A DNA stretch of 64,000 bases from Clostridium sp. (GTDB taxonomy: Bacteria; Bacillota; Clostridia; Lachnospirales; Lachnospiraceae), in NCBI GenBank assembly GCA_023664775.1, contig JAMPEW010000002.1:115540-179539 (forward strand), given 5' to 3'. The stretch's first letter is position 1. The number at the start of each line of letters is the position of its first letter. Shown here in pieces: positions 55,463 to 64,000 of this stretch. The position numbers were made by a program, and so were the translations under genes. The notes beneath the pieces were generated by a model. It worked only from the letters and a program-made list of their open reading frames with translations. It did no database searches and was not told the DNA's origin.

Positions 55463-56809
55463 TTATTTTTCTATCTCATCTAATTTATTTTCTGCCTCAT
55501 CCAGCCTAATATTATAGGATGCAAGCTGATCCTTTATATAGCTTTCCAGTCCCGGATTGGCGTCAATTGCAGCCCGAAGCGCCACATTGGCGTTCGTTTT
55601 TATTTTGTCGCAGGAAGCAAGCTTCTCACGTATTTTCTGTCTTCTTACGTTCAGACCATGCGTAATCTCCACCATCTCCCTGTGGTCGATAAGCGCCTTT
55701 GTCTGCTTTACCCACACAAACGGGTCCATTAGACCAAGCTTTTTTAACCTTTCAACAAGCTCGTCACAATAAATTCGGTAATCACTGTTTGCCTGGGTAT
55801 ATTTTATGGAATCCCTGACCATCGTATTATACAAATCCCATTCATACTCAAGCTCCTTTGAGGAATTTATCCTATATTTCTCATATATATAATCCAAGGC
55901 ATTCGTATTATTTATAAATTTAACCTTGACCTTATTCAGCAATGAAACAGCACGCCTTAGCTTTGCATCATTTTCCGTTATATCCGTTTTAAAGCCAAGA
56001 TACCTGACATATGCAATAACGAAACAAAGCATAGCAAAAAGACCAACTCCAAGGCAATATACGGTAACATTCTTTTTTGTGGCAATGGAAACAATAAGAA
56101 GAATACCTACAACCACAAGAAATAACGCAAGTATGGCAGCAATAGCCCCTCTTGTTCTGGAAATATCTGCCGCATATTCCGTATGCAGATATTTGAGATC
56201 CTCCTTCTCTCCCTCAAGATAGCTCATGTCATTTTTAAGCAGTGTGTCCTGCTGCTCCATGTCAATCAGCTTCCGTATTGTATCAGGCACGCTTTTCTCA
56301 AGAGAAGCGATTTTATTGTAGCACTCCATGGACAAAAGATTTTCTGATTTCAGGTATGTCTGTCTGTTATCGTCAAGCATTTCTATTTTTCTTGCTGTGT
56401 CCACCAAATCATTTTTTATGCTTTCCGGCAGCTCCTCCAAGCGCTGTATATCAGTAAGATAGCTTGTGACAAGCTGATATTCCCTTTTCATATCCTCAGC
56501 ATAGTATGTTATGTCAACCAACTGTTCGCAGAAATCTGCCGCATTTTTTCTTTCATTTTCCGATGCCCCGCCACTTAAGCTCTGATAAAGCTCGGAATTA
56601 ACGTCAGGGGACGGCACTCCTTTTTTTGAGGGAGCATTTTCTTCCTCCTGGGGCTTCTCCTGCAATTTTTTCTTCTTTTCCTTCTTTAAGAAAAGACGTC
56701 TTGCAGGCTTCTTTTCCTTCCAATCAGCCTCAGCTTCCCCAATATCCTCCTGATTTGCTTCGATATCTTCTTCATTTAAATATTGTCTGATTCTATCGAT
56801 TAAACCCAT
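55463..56809 (-). CDS. Coiled-coil membrane protein, fourth gene of the Hsp70-like cassette
   Basis: 448 residues. A basic, charged N-terminus ([20 protein letters not shown]) and acidic linker precede long helical segments (about 85-220), two membrane helices (about 226-247 and 251-272) and another helical segment to the end. No signal peptide is visible; both large helical regions should face the cytosol. Its ATG shares one base with the stop of the preceding gene (TAATG), so translation is coupled. It may anchor the cassette's soluble proteins to the membrane (inference). I do not recognise a named family. Confidence 0.75.
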   Translation of the reverse strand: MGLIDRIRQYLNEEDIEANQEDIGEAEADWKEKKPARRLFLKKEKKKKLQEKPQEEENAPSKKGVPSPDVNSELYQSLSGGASENERKNAADFCEQLVDITYYAEDMKREYQLVTSYLTDIQRLEELPESIKNDLVDTARKIEMLDDNRQTYLKSENLLSMECYNKIASLEKSVPDTIRKLIDMEQQDTLLKNDMSYLEGEKEDLKYLHTEYAADISRTRGAIAAILALFLVVVGILLIVSIATKKNVTVYCLGVGLFAMLCFVIAYVRYLGFKTDITENDAKLRRAVSLLNKVKVKFINNTNALDYIYEKYRINSSKELEYEWDLYNTMVRDSIKYTQANSDYRIYCDELVERLKKLGLMDPFVWVKQTKALIDHREMVEITHGLNVRRQKIREKLASCDKIKTNANVALRAAIDANPGLESYIKDQLASYNIRLDEAENKLDEIEK

Positions 56810-57642
56810 TAAATTGCCTGCTCCCTAAACTCATCCTTTAACTGACCTAAGATTATATCCATTCTCTTGTCATAATCTATCATATCCTTGTTCATTCTGT
56901 TATAAACAGCCCTCTGCAGCATGGAGTAGATTGTCATTTCCCTGACATCCTCATTTGAATCCCCTATCTCAAGCATAAGATTTTCAAATTCGTCATCATC
57001 AAAATCATATCTTCTCATTTCCTGTCTTATATTGGCAGAATCATTGCCTGCCGCAAACACAATCAGGTATCCCCTTAAAGACTCCTCATTATGATTTAAA
57101 TCATAAGCAAGCTTGAAATAATTTTTTGCATCCTCAATATCAAGATTGTTTGCCGCGGCAACAGCACGGTTATGGTAAACATTTCCAAGAAACGTGTTAT
57201 CATTTATTCCCTCTGCATTCTCTAATATATCATCATAGATGGATGCCGCCTTAATATACCTTTTATAGCCCAAATATCCGTCCGCCTTAAGCTTTTTCTT
57301 TTGATGCGATGACAGCTTTCTGTACTTTTGCCATGCCTCGACATAGGTTTTAATCTCCTCAGGCTCATAATAATCACCCTCGTTCAATATCTCCACGAGC
57401 AGATCCTGGGCATACGAGGTTTTGTTTGAAAGCGTGGCAAGCTTTGACGCAAGCGCCGGCATATCAAGCTCATCCCTTATCCAGTCAAACAGACGCTCGG
57501 AAAGAGAGGATTTGCTTATCAGAACTGTATTGTTATAGATATAAAAACACAGCTCCTCATAATTATTTATCTCAACCTTTGTATTAAGAAATATAAACGG
57601 ATGAGATGCTTCCTTTGACGTACATAAAATTATTTTCGACAT
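56809..57642 (-). CDS. TPR-like helical protein, third gene of the Hsp70-like cassette
   Basis: 277 residues, soluble. The N-terminal part (about 1-60, TKVEINNYEELCFYIYNNTV) looks like a small mixed alpha/beta domain. The middle has a TPR-like pair (NVYHNRAVAAANNLDIEDAK, then NYFKLAYDLNHNEES). Its ATG overlaps the stop of the Hsp70-like gene by one base (TAATG). A role as adaptor between the Hsp70-like protein and partners is plausible from TPR biology, but it is inference. Confidence 0.75.
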   Translation of the reverse strand: MSKIILCTSKEASHPFIFLNTKVEINNYEELCFYIYNNTVLISKSSLSERLFDWIRDELDMPALASKLATLSNKTSYAQDLLVEILNEGDYYEPEEIKTYVEAWQKYRKLSSHQKKKLKADGYLGYKRYIKAASIYDDILENAEGINDNTFLGNVYHNRAVAAANNLDIEDAKNYFKLAYDLNHNEESLRGYLIVFAAGNDSANIRQEMRRYDFDDDEFENLMLEIGDSNEDVREMTIYSMLQRAVYNRMNKDMIDYDKRMDIILGQLKDEFREQAI

Positions 57643-58895
57643 TAAACCTCAAACTCCTTACGATAAACCTTGTTGGTTGTTGGAAAAAGCTTTCCAAAGC
57701 CAACGTCCTTAATGATTACTGCTCCTCTGTGGGGGTCCTCAAACTCAACCTCAATGGAAAATTTCGAGGTCTTGTTCGGCCGTTTCGGAATGCCATGCAG
57801 CTTGACCGTTTCCCTTATTTCCTGCTCTGTCCTTCTACTTCTGTAAATAAGCGTAATGATGTCCGTATCGTCAAGTATGACATTTATTTTTCCCTTTATG
57901 TTATACCACTGTCTGCCGCCTCTTGCCACAGGAATGAAAATGTCCTCCTCATCTCCGCTTGAAATCCCGATATCAAAAATAACATTTTCCTTTGTCTCTA
58001 CAAAATATTTATTGTAAAATTCCTCGTACTCTCCACCCACTGCCTTATAGCAGGCGCCCTTTGTATAAATATTCTGGCCTGCAAAAACCCGTCTTCCCTG
58101 ACATAAGGTATTGCGTGATTTATTCATCCAGTCCTCAGAAAAACCAAGTCCTGTGAGGAACACAGAGGAAATATGCGTCTTTTTCATCTCTGCATCTGCA
58201 ATCTTTGCAAATGTATTGTCCATGAGAATGTCATCTCCCGTAAAAAGAGCCATATTGAAGTCCTTGCTGTAATCCATATGGGTAACGCTTATTACAGCAG
58301 GCTCCTTTCCTCTTGATATATCAATTCTATAGTAGTGCAGACCGTCTACATTATAATCAAAAAGCCCTACACTATTTATCCACAGCTCACTGCTTTGATT
58401 AAATATGTAGTATAGGCCGCTGTCCAAATGGCTTGTTATGCTGACATCATCGGCGGAAATATTAAGCTCACGGTAAAGCCCTGACACAACCTTAAAAAGA
58501 TTTTTGTTATACTCCGGCAGGGTGACAACAAGCTTTTTTACCGTAGCACCCTCATACCGATACAGGAAAGAGTCTATGTGCATTTTAAGCATCATAAGAA
58601 AAAGCTGCCTGTAGGTATACATTATGCCGTCCACGTCAACCATTTCCTCATTTGCGGCATTCTTATAAAGCTCGTCGAGAATGATACCATCCTCCTTAAA
58701 ACGAGCCTCCGATGCCTCTGAGCCAACATACCAGTCTCCCGTGTCCTTACTGAAAAACAGGATGTTTGGCATCATGTATGTTTCCTTGTTATTTAACTGG
58801 TTTACTGTCTCAGGCTCACGCTTTATGTCATTGTAAAAGCTTATCTGCGTTGAGTCCGGACACAAATCCATTCCAATATAATATGCCTCTGCCAT
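57642..58895 (-). CDS. Hsp70/actin-fold-like protein (DUF5716-like)
   Basis: 417 residues, soluble. The start YYIGMDLCPDSTQISFYN resembles the phosphate-1 loop of the actin/Hsp70 fold. VVTLPEYNKNLFKVVSGLYR parallels the Hsp70 VTVPAyF segment, GLFDYNVDGLHYYRID the phosphate-2 loop, and SSVFLTGLGFSEDWMNKSRN followed by GACYKAVGG the adenosine-loop region. The acidic catalytic residues are only partly kept, so ATP hydrolysis is uncertain. The C-terminal 100 residues are beta-rich instead of an Hsp70 substrate domain. The DUF5716 name is from memory. Confidence 0.7.
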   Translation of the reverse strand: MAEAYYIGMDLCPDSTQISFYNDIKREPETVNQLNNKETYMMPNILFFSKDTGDWYVGSEASEARFKEDGIILDELYKNAANEEMVDVDGIMYTYRQLFLMMLKMHIDSFLYRYEGATVKKLVVTLPEYNKNLFKVVSGLYRELNISADDVSITSHLDSGLYYIFNQSSELWINSVGLFDYNVDGLHYYRIDISRGKEPAVISVTHMDYSKDFNMALFTGDDILMDNTFAKIADAEMKKTHISSVFLTGLGFSEDWMNKSRNTLCQGRRVFAGQNIYTKGACYKAVGGEYEEFYNKYFVETKENVIFDIGISSGDEEDIFIPVARGGRQWYNIKGKINVILDDTDIITLIYRSRRTEQEIRETVKLHGIPKRPNKTSKFSIEVEFEDPHRGAVIIKDVGFGKLFPTTNKVYRKEFEV

Positions 58896-58904
58896 AGTGC
58901 CTCC

Positions 58905-61900
58905 TTACAAGATATTTAAGTTTTCTTCAAAGAGATGAACGGTGTTAAGGTAAACATCAAGCGCCTCGAGAAGCTCATTATCCTCACGCATCTCCTGATT
59001 GACAAGCATGCTGTTGATAACCTCAAACCTGCTTCTGCCCTTACGGTTAAACGCCTTCGTCTTGAGCACCTCGCTCTCAACCACATAAGCGCTTCCGTCA
59101 ATATCATCATCTATACTGTACACAAGTCTTTCGCCATGGAAAACCACAAATTCCTTAATGTAAAGTCCCGGTATCATCTCGTCAAGCCGCTCTATCCGAT
59201 AAGCCAAATTCTGACGGGAGCCGGTATCAAAGGCATATCTTACCGTAACCTGCTTTGCCGCATCAGTTTTATAGATAAGATACGTTTTCAGGAATACATC
59301 CTGCGGAAGCTTGATAAACGACCGGAAGCTCTTGTAAAACGGCAAAAGCTTTCCTGCATCCATAAATTTTCCTACGGTTTCCGATATCCACTCACGCTGA
59401 TCGTCAGTATATCTGTCCTGCCTGGAAAACTGTGATATAAGCGCCATCTTCGATATTTCATCATCAATATTGTTCTTTTGGATTTCCTGATATAAGCAGT
59501 CAAATATGCTTCCAGGCGTCTGCACATCCTTTATCAGGAAATTGTACGCCGCATACCTAAGAAATGCCTTTACAACAAGTCCTCTGTTTCTGCCTGCATA
59601 ATACGCAGTAAATATATCGTATATATACTCAACATTTCCCTCTGCAAACATCATCTGCGCCAAGGTGTTTTCGGCTAAGAAAGAAACATCCTTTATTCTG
59701 TTTCTCGCAGTTTTAAACAGCGTTGCAAGCTCCTCCAAATCGCCCTTAAAATTATTCATGACATAGACAAGGATTCTCTCGTTTGTCTTTCCCATCTTGT
59801 AAAGATGAACGCATATCGCAAGCAAATCCTCATTTAAAAATCCGTTTGAATCCTCAACACCGTAGTCTGCAAGCTGATAAAGCTCCTCGGAATCAATCTC
59901 GTCAAAGCCGTAAAGCTTAACAGCCTGAAACGCCTTGTCAAACAAATTCATGTCTACCATGTATGCGATAAGTGTTCTCGCATTGGAGTGATTTAGGTAT
60001 TCAATATCCAGCTTGCCGAGATATTTTGTAAGCACATCCGCATCAAGATTTTCATGGTAATATTCTATTATGTTAAGGTATGCCTGCTGCTTATAGTAAT
60101 AGGAAATACGGTCACAGTTTACAATGTCTCTTGCAGCGTTTACCTCCATTGCACTCTTGTAGGTAAAGTTTCCTATTTTCTCATAGTTGTACAGCAGTAC
60201 CCTGTAATCTCTCGGACTATATTCACAGCATATCGGAATGTATGCCTTCTCGTCAACAATCCGCTCAAGCCTGTAAGGAATGGACCCTGCATACCTGTTT
60301 CCCTCACTGTCCTCAAATATAATGGAGGCAGTATTTGAGAGAATTTCCACATATGCCTCGCCGTCAACGATTGGTACTCTCTGTACCTCCTCAATCTCCC
60401 TGTGTGTTACGATAACCGCTCTTACCTTCTTATTGAAGCATACAAGCTTACGCCTAAATATGATGTTGATAAGCTTTCCTGCATAGAGAGGGCTTACGGA
60501 GCCGGGCTCCAAAAACTCATCATAAAGCACAGTAAGGTCATCGCTTACCTCACCCTTTATAATCATGTTCTCCATGAAATCCTCCATGGTAGTACAATAC
60601 TCATGGTAGACCTTTAAATGCTGTGCCTTATTGTATATAACATTTGCATAAAGATAAGCAAGCTCCGTCTCCGAAAGCGTGTTTTTGTAATTCAGGTACA
60701 TCAGCACAGATGTAGGAATAACGTCATATCGTGAGAAATTCATACTCTTTACAAAGCATTCGTTTAAGCCTATGAATTTCAGTGAATTTTCAACTGCGTC
60801 ATAGTAAAATCTGTGATATTTATTCTCAAGCTTGTTTGCCCCAATAAGCATGGAGCAAATGCTCTTTAACACCTCGATATTTTTATTCTTGTCGTAGATT
60901 GCCTCCAAGATGCCGAATATCTGCGTGTCAAAATTTTTGAAAGAGCCTGCAAGTCTTATAAACTCATTTATAACCTCATCTGATATAAATTTATGTCTGA
61001 TACCCCATCTGATTGCCGTAATTTCAAATCCTGTAATTTTCTTTAAAAGCAGAGGATTATTGTTAATCATCTCACAAAATTCAAGGTACATAATAGGGCT
61101 GTTATAGCCATCATCATAAAGATCCCTTATCTCCTTGTACAGCGCAGGCTGATCCTGCACATAGGAATCATCAATAAACATAAGAAGCCAGAAATAAAAC
61201 ATTTTTTCTTTCTGTGTCCTGTAATTTCTTCTTATCATATTTTTTGCATGCTCGATAGAACCGGAGTCCTTTTTAACCATAGCCTTGAGGTAAGCATAAT
61301 AGCACTCCTGCATATTGTCCATGTGGCTGTTGTCCACATCCGCCTCTATCCTCAAAAATTCCTGCTCCACCTTTTCCGTCTCACCCTGCATAATATTCAT
61401 ATGCATTGTTCCAAGCCTATATAAATCCTCCTCAGGGACATATCTTGCCAGGTTGCCAAATGCCATAAGGGATGCTGACACATACTCCCGTATCGTCATC
61501 CTGTCCATACGATAATCAAGATATGCGTTTATCAGCTTCTGTGTATTTTGCTTTATCATATGATTTTTATTTGCAGCACGAGGAGAAATGTGGGTCTTGG
61601 TCTGTGGTCTTGAAAGGTTAATTTCCACCTCTATCTGCTGGTATATATTTTCAATGATAAGCTTTCCTGTATTTACACCGTCAGGAACATTCTCCGGCGA
61701 AATAAGCACGTCAAGGGAAAAGAGATTTCCACAGAAATCCCCGCTTAAAATATTTTTCTTGGCAGGTATGATGAAATCGTCAAGAGATTTTACCCTTGAA
61801 TTTGTGTAGCCCCACGTATTTTTGCTTATATTAATTGATATTTTTGAAAGCTCAGTAGGCATTTCAACATTTATCTTCGCCTTTGATACGGATAATGTAA

Positions 61901-62471
61901 GTGCCCTCTTTTTGTGTACATACACCAAAAACTCCTCAAGCGCCTGATTGACGGACTGACTTTCAAGAAGGCTTCCGTATATTTGCTTTATGAGCGGATC
62001 CTTATCAATAAAGGTTCTCTTGAAATCATCCCGCACGAAAACCTTTACAGCCTCCGTCCAATTGCTCTCGGCAAGGGTTGCAAATTTGAATAAATCATCT
62101 ATTTTTTGATCCCCATACTTAACATACGGTGTTGTTATATCTATGTCGTACGGTATCTTATATTCTCCACCGTCAGATATAATACTGATGTGACCCTTAT
62201 AGTTTTTTCCCGCTTCAAGACAGGTTGCGTCAAATGTATACGTGACATCAAACTTCCTGTTTATGTATGTGTGGTTATCAAACCGTATCATATACCTGCT
62301 GTCGTAAACCATCGCCTTGATAACATGGTCATTCGGACTTGTCACGCGAAAGCTTCCCGTATATGTCGTACCGGTTTCTATGTTTAGTTTTAAAAACTGT
62401 TCGGATATTTCAACCTCTGGTCTGTCCAGTTGAAATTCGCCTTTTGCATAATGCTCAACAATACCCTTCAT
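58905..62471 (-). CDS. Very large helical-repeat protein (DUF5717-like), first gene of the cassette
   Basis: 1188 residues from the ATG at 62471, five bases behind GGAGG; the ORF opens at 62483. The N-terminal 110 residues form a beta-sandwich-like domain (VEISEQFLKLNIETGTTYTG; YKGHISIISDGGEYKIPYDI). A second similar region lies near 215-300. From about 305 on it is a long run of helical repeats, with a beta-rich insertion near 680-790. No signal peptide or membrane helix is present. It leads the four-gene cassette, nine bases before the Hsp70-like gene. The DUF5717 assignment is from memory. Confidence 0.75.
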   Translation of the reverse strand: MKGIVEHYAKGEFQLDRPEVEISEQFLKLNIETGTTYTGSFRVTSPNDHVIKAMVYDSRYMIRFDNHTYINRKFDVTYTFDATCLEAGKNYKGHISIISDGGEYKIPYDIDITTPYVKYGDQKIDDLFKFATLAESNWTEAVKVFVRDDFKRTFIDKDPLIKQIYGSLLESQSVNQALEEFLVYVHKKRALTLSVSKAKINVEMPTELSKISINISKNTWGYTNSRVKSLDDFIIPAKKNILSGDFCGNLFSLDVLISPENVPDGVNTGKLIIENIYQQIEVEINLSRPQTKTHISPRAANKNHMIKQNTQKLINAYLDYRMDRMTIREYVSASLMAFGNLARYVPEEDLYRLGTMHMNIMQGETEKVEQEFLRIEADVDNSHMDNMQECYYAYLKAMVKKDSGSIEHAKNMIRRNYRTQKEKMFYFWLLMFIDDSYVQDQPALYKEIRDLYDDGYNSPIMYLEFCEMINNNPLLLKKITGFEITAIRWGIRHKFISDEVINEFIRLAGSFKNFDTQIFGILEAIYDKNKNIEVLKSICSMLIGANKLENKYHRFYYDAVENSLKFIGLNECFVKSMNFSRYDVIPTSVLMYLNYKNTLSETELAYLYANVIYNKAQHLKVYHEYCTTMEDFMENMIIKGEVSDDLTVLYDEFLEPGSVSPLYAGKLINIIFRRKLVCFNKKVRAVIVTHREIEEVQRVPIVDGEAYVEILSNTASIIFEDSEGNRYAGSIPYRLERIVDEKAYIPICCEYSPRDYRVLLYNYEKIGNFTYKSAMEVNAARDIVNCDRISYYYKQQAYLNIIEYYHENLDADVLTKYLGKLDIEYLNHSNARTLIAYMVDMNLFDKAFQAVKLYGFDEIDSEELYQLADYGVEDSNGFLNEDLLAICVHLYKMGKTNERILVYVMNNFKGDLEELATLFKTARNRIKDVSFLAENTLAQMMFAEGNVEYIYDIFTAYYAGRNRGLVVKAFLRYAAYNFLIKDVQTPGSIFDCLYQEIQKNNIDDEISKMALISQFSRQDRYTDDQREWISETVGKFMDAGKLLPFYKSFRSFIKLPQDVFLKTYLIYKTDAAKQVTVRYAFDTGSRQNLAYRIERLDEMIPGLYIKEFVVFHGERLVYSIDDDIDGSAYVVESEVLKTKAFNRKGRSRFEVINSMLVNQEMREDNELLEALDVYLNTVHLFEENLNIL

Positions 62472-62483
62472 ATGTTCCTCCAT

Positions 62484-62662
62484 AGCTTTTGGCTATACTT
62501 ATGTATTTATGTCTAAAGCAAAATTTTCTTGATATTATCTGCTATGATGCTATAATAAAATATAACTAAATCTGATAATACAGAGTACATTATAACAAAA
62601 ACAATCCAATTTTAAAAGACATTTGGGGTTATTTATCAAAAAGTTATTTTAGGGGGTAAAAT
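62484..62662. promoter_or_regulatory. Divergent promoter region of the cassette and the aminotransferase gene
   Basis: AT-rich 180 bases. Candidate -10 boxes occur on both strands (for example TATAAT-like sequence near 62550-62560) but no -35 pairs stand out. A good AGGGGG site precedes the plus-strand gene. Confidence 0.35.
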
Positions 62663-63718
62663 ATGGCTAATTCTTCTTTACGCATCGGACAGTTTGATAC
62701 GGTTTTATACAACGCAAATCTAAATCCCATGGGTGTTCCCGACTCCGTGAAAAAAATTTTATCTGAGAGCATAGACGGCATCGGAAGATACCCGGCAGAC
62801 TATTATCCCGGTCTTAAAAAGGCCATATCGGCATATACGGGCTGTGATGAAAAACACGTTGTATTAGGCAGCGGCTCCACGGATTTAATCAGACTTTTTA
62901 TCTCGCTTGTCTCCCCCAAGAAAGCTTTGCTTCTTACTCCTTCCGCAACGGAATACGAATCGTCGCTTTCCATATACGGATGTGAGACAGATTACTACGA
63001 GCTGTCAGAGGAGACTGATTACAGGCTTGACGTTTCCGATTTCACTTCAAGGCTGGATTCCTCATATGACATGATTATCCTTGGCAATCCGAACAATCCT
63101 ACGTCACAGATTATAGCACGAGAAGATATGAAGGTCATTGCTGATACCTGCAAGGCACTGGATATATTTTTATTAATTGATGAAATGTACATTGAATTTA
63201 CCGAAAATTACAGGGAGCTTACAAGCACTGCGCTTTTATCCTCCTATGACAATATTGCGATTTTAAGAAGCATATCAAAGTTTTTTGCCGTTCCGGGACT
63301 TCGAGTAAGCTATGGCTTTGTTGCCAATGATGAATTATTAAATATGGTAAACATTATTTCAACGCCAAATTCCATTTCAACGCTAACGGCGATTGCCTGT
63401 ACTGCGCTTCTCAAGGACAAATCCTATATAGAGGAGTCAGGCTCGCAGATATTCACGGAGCGAAACCTAATCTATTCCGCTATGGCGACAAACAAAAATG
63501 TAAGGCTGTTTAAGCCTTATGCCAATTTCATGCTCATTAAAATTTTAAAGGAGGACGTAACGGCAGGACGTCTTGCCGAAGCCTGCAACCTAAAGGGCAT
63601 GGTAATACGAAAATGTGACGACTTCAGAGGGCTTGATGAAAAATACGTCCGTTTCTGCTTCATGAAGCCCGCCCAAAACGACCTGCTTGTAAATACAATG
63701 CTTGAATTATTGTCCTAA
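62663..63718 (+). CDS. Class I/II PLP aminotransferase (histidinol-phosphate aminotransferase-like)
   Basis: 351 residues. Fold-type I motifs: GSGSTDLIRLFISL (cofactor loop), ILGNPNNPTSQ, LLIDEMYIEF (Asp and Tyr) and SISKFFAVPGLRVSYGF with the PLP lysine, then the C-terminal Arg in KYVRFCFM. The closest groups are HisC and threonine-phosphate decarboxylase (CobD). No histidine or cobalamin genes are near, so the substrate is open. The start follows AGGGGGTAAAAT. The remaining 63719-64000 shows no gene. Confidence 0.85.
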   Translation: MANSSLRIGQFDTVLYNANLNPMGVPDSVKKILSESIDGIGRYPADYYPGLKKAISAYTGCDEKHVVLGSGSTDLIRLFISLVSPKKALLLTPSATEYESSLSIYGCETDYYELSEETDYRLDVSDFTSRLDSSYDMIILGNPNNPTSQIIAREDMKVIADTCKALDIFLLIDEMYIEFTENYRELTSTALLSSYDNIAILRSISKFFAVPGLRVSYGFVANDELLNMVNIISTPNSISTLTAIACTALLKDKSYIEESGSQIFTERNLIYSAMATNKNVRLFKPYANFMLIKILKEDVTAGRLAEACNLKGMVIRKCDDFRGLDEKYVRFCFMKPAQNDLLVNTMLELLS

Positions 63719-64000
63719 GAAGGGACCTGCAAAACTATTATAGTCACTATACGAAGGGGCTGTCGCAACAAGGATTTAAGGCATACATAAAATTACACAG
63801 ACAAGCCTCTTATATTTTGTATTTTTATAGTTACCGGCTATCTTTAGCATATTGATATTTTGTCTTTTCTATTATGTGGGGCACGGACTGCCCACTGAGT
63901 GCACAGCCTTATGCAGTCAAACGGTATGTGTATTTTGAATTGCAGCTTTTTAAGACCGCAAGAATACCTCACATTTGAAATTTGCGATGTTTGATTACAT

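Noticed and set aside
55435-55500. T-box leader for valS
   Set aside because: The upstream gene ends immediately before valS, leaving no room for a T-box; expression must come from the upstream cassette or an internal promoter.
63758-64000. Transposon end suggested by GGGGCTGTCGCAAC
   Set aside because: Similar GGCTGTC motifs occur at 13858 and 45356 (the latter as GACAGCC), but no paired inverted end, target duplication or transposase was found within the window.

Overview
The window looks like chromosome from a low-GC Gram-positive anaerobe of the Clostridia, most likely a Lachnospiraceae (Lachnospira, Agathobacter, Roseburia or Butyrivibrio relatives). The evidence is the codon and base composition, strong AGGAGG ribosome-binding sites, PKTGD-type surface anchoring, PASTA kinases, a CotF-like protein, a sigma-28-type promoter, and a pair of genes resembling the DUF5716/DUF5717 families. 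That taxonomic call is inference. I saw no rRNA, tRNA, CRISPR array or intact insertion sequence.

Layout. 1-2.2 kb: a wall-anchored leucine-rich-repeat protein. 2.2-3.5 kb: an asparaginase-family gene behind a structured leader. 3.5-9.5 kb: a five-gene dlt-like operon (adenylation enzyme, PLP decarboxylase, carrier protein, MBOAT, SGNH protein) behind phased 11-bp repeats. 9.5-17.7 kb: mixed accessory genes, namely a BspA-like repeat protein, a MATE pump, two unknown genes behind a near-consensus sigma-28 promoter, a serine-recombinase remnant, a RhuM-like gene, a tyrosine phosphatase and a YlmH-like protein. 17.9-18.9 kb: corA. 19.1-45.3 kb: two Rpn-family nuclease genes flank a 23-kb cluster read entirely on the minus strand. 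45.4-56.8 kb: a copper ATPase fused to a CopZ-like domain, a CotF-like protein, and the housekeeping group valS-gdpP-rplI-dnaB with a coiled-coil membrane gene upstream. 56.8-62.5 kb: the rest of that four-gene cassette, including an Hsp70/actin-fold-like protein and a 1.2-kb-residue-scale repeat protein. 62.7-63.7 kb: an aminotransferase.

The centrepiece is the 20.4-43.8 kb cluster. It encodes three Ser/Thr-type kinases, two PP2C phosphatases, ten FHA domains in nine proteins, two LytTR regulators, a secreted CHAP amidase-like protein and an FHA-tagged ABC transporter. The kinases carry different sensor arms: one has an extracellular solute-binding-protein-like domain, one has five PASTA repeats plus Big2 and peptidoglycan-binding domains, and one is cytosolic with its own FHA domain. 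The FHA partners are mostly membrane proteins with different extracellular parts. Together they read as a phospho-signalling network at the cell envelope.

Four promoters in the window share a 21-bp-spaced direct repeat of TTG(C/T)A: those of the LRR protein, the CHAP protein, the first PP2C gene and the orphan LytTR gene. The geometry fits LytTR-type binding, so the two LytTR proteins probably tie these genes into one regulon that reaches outside the cluster to the surface LRR protein. Other items worth following are the in-frame internal start that would release free CopZ from copA, the start-codon-sequestering leader of the first Rpn gene, and the decarboxylase-containing dlt-like operon.
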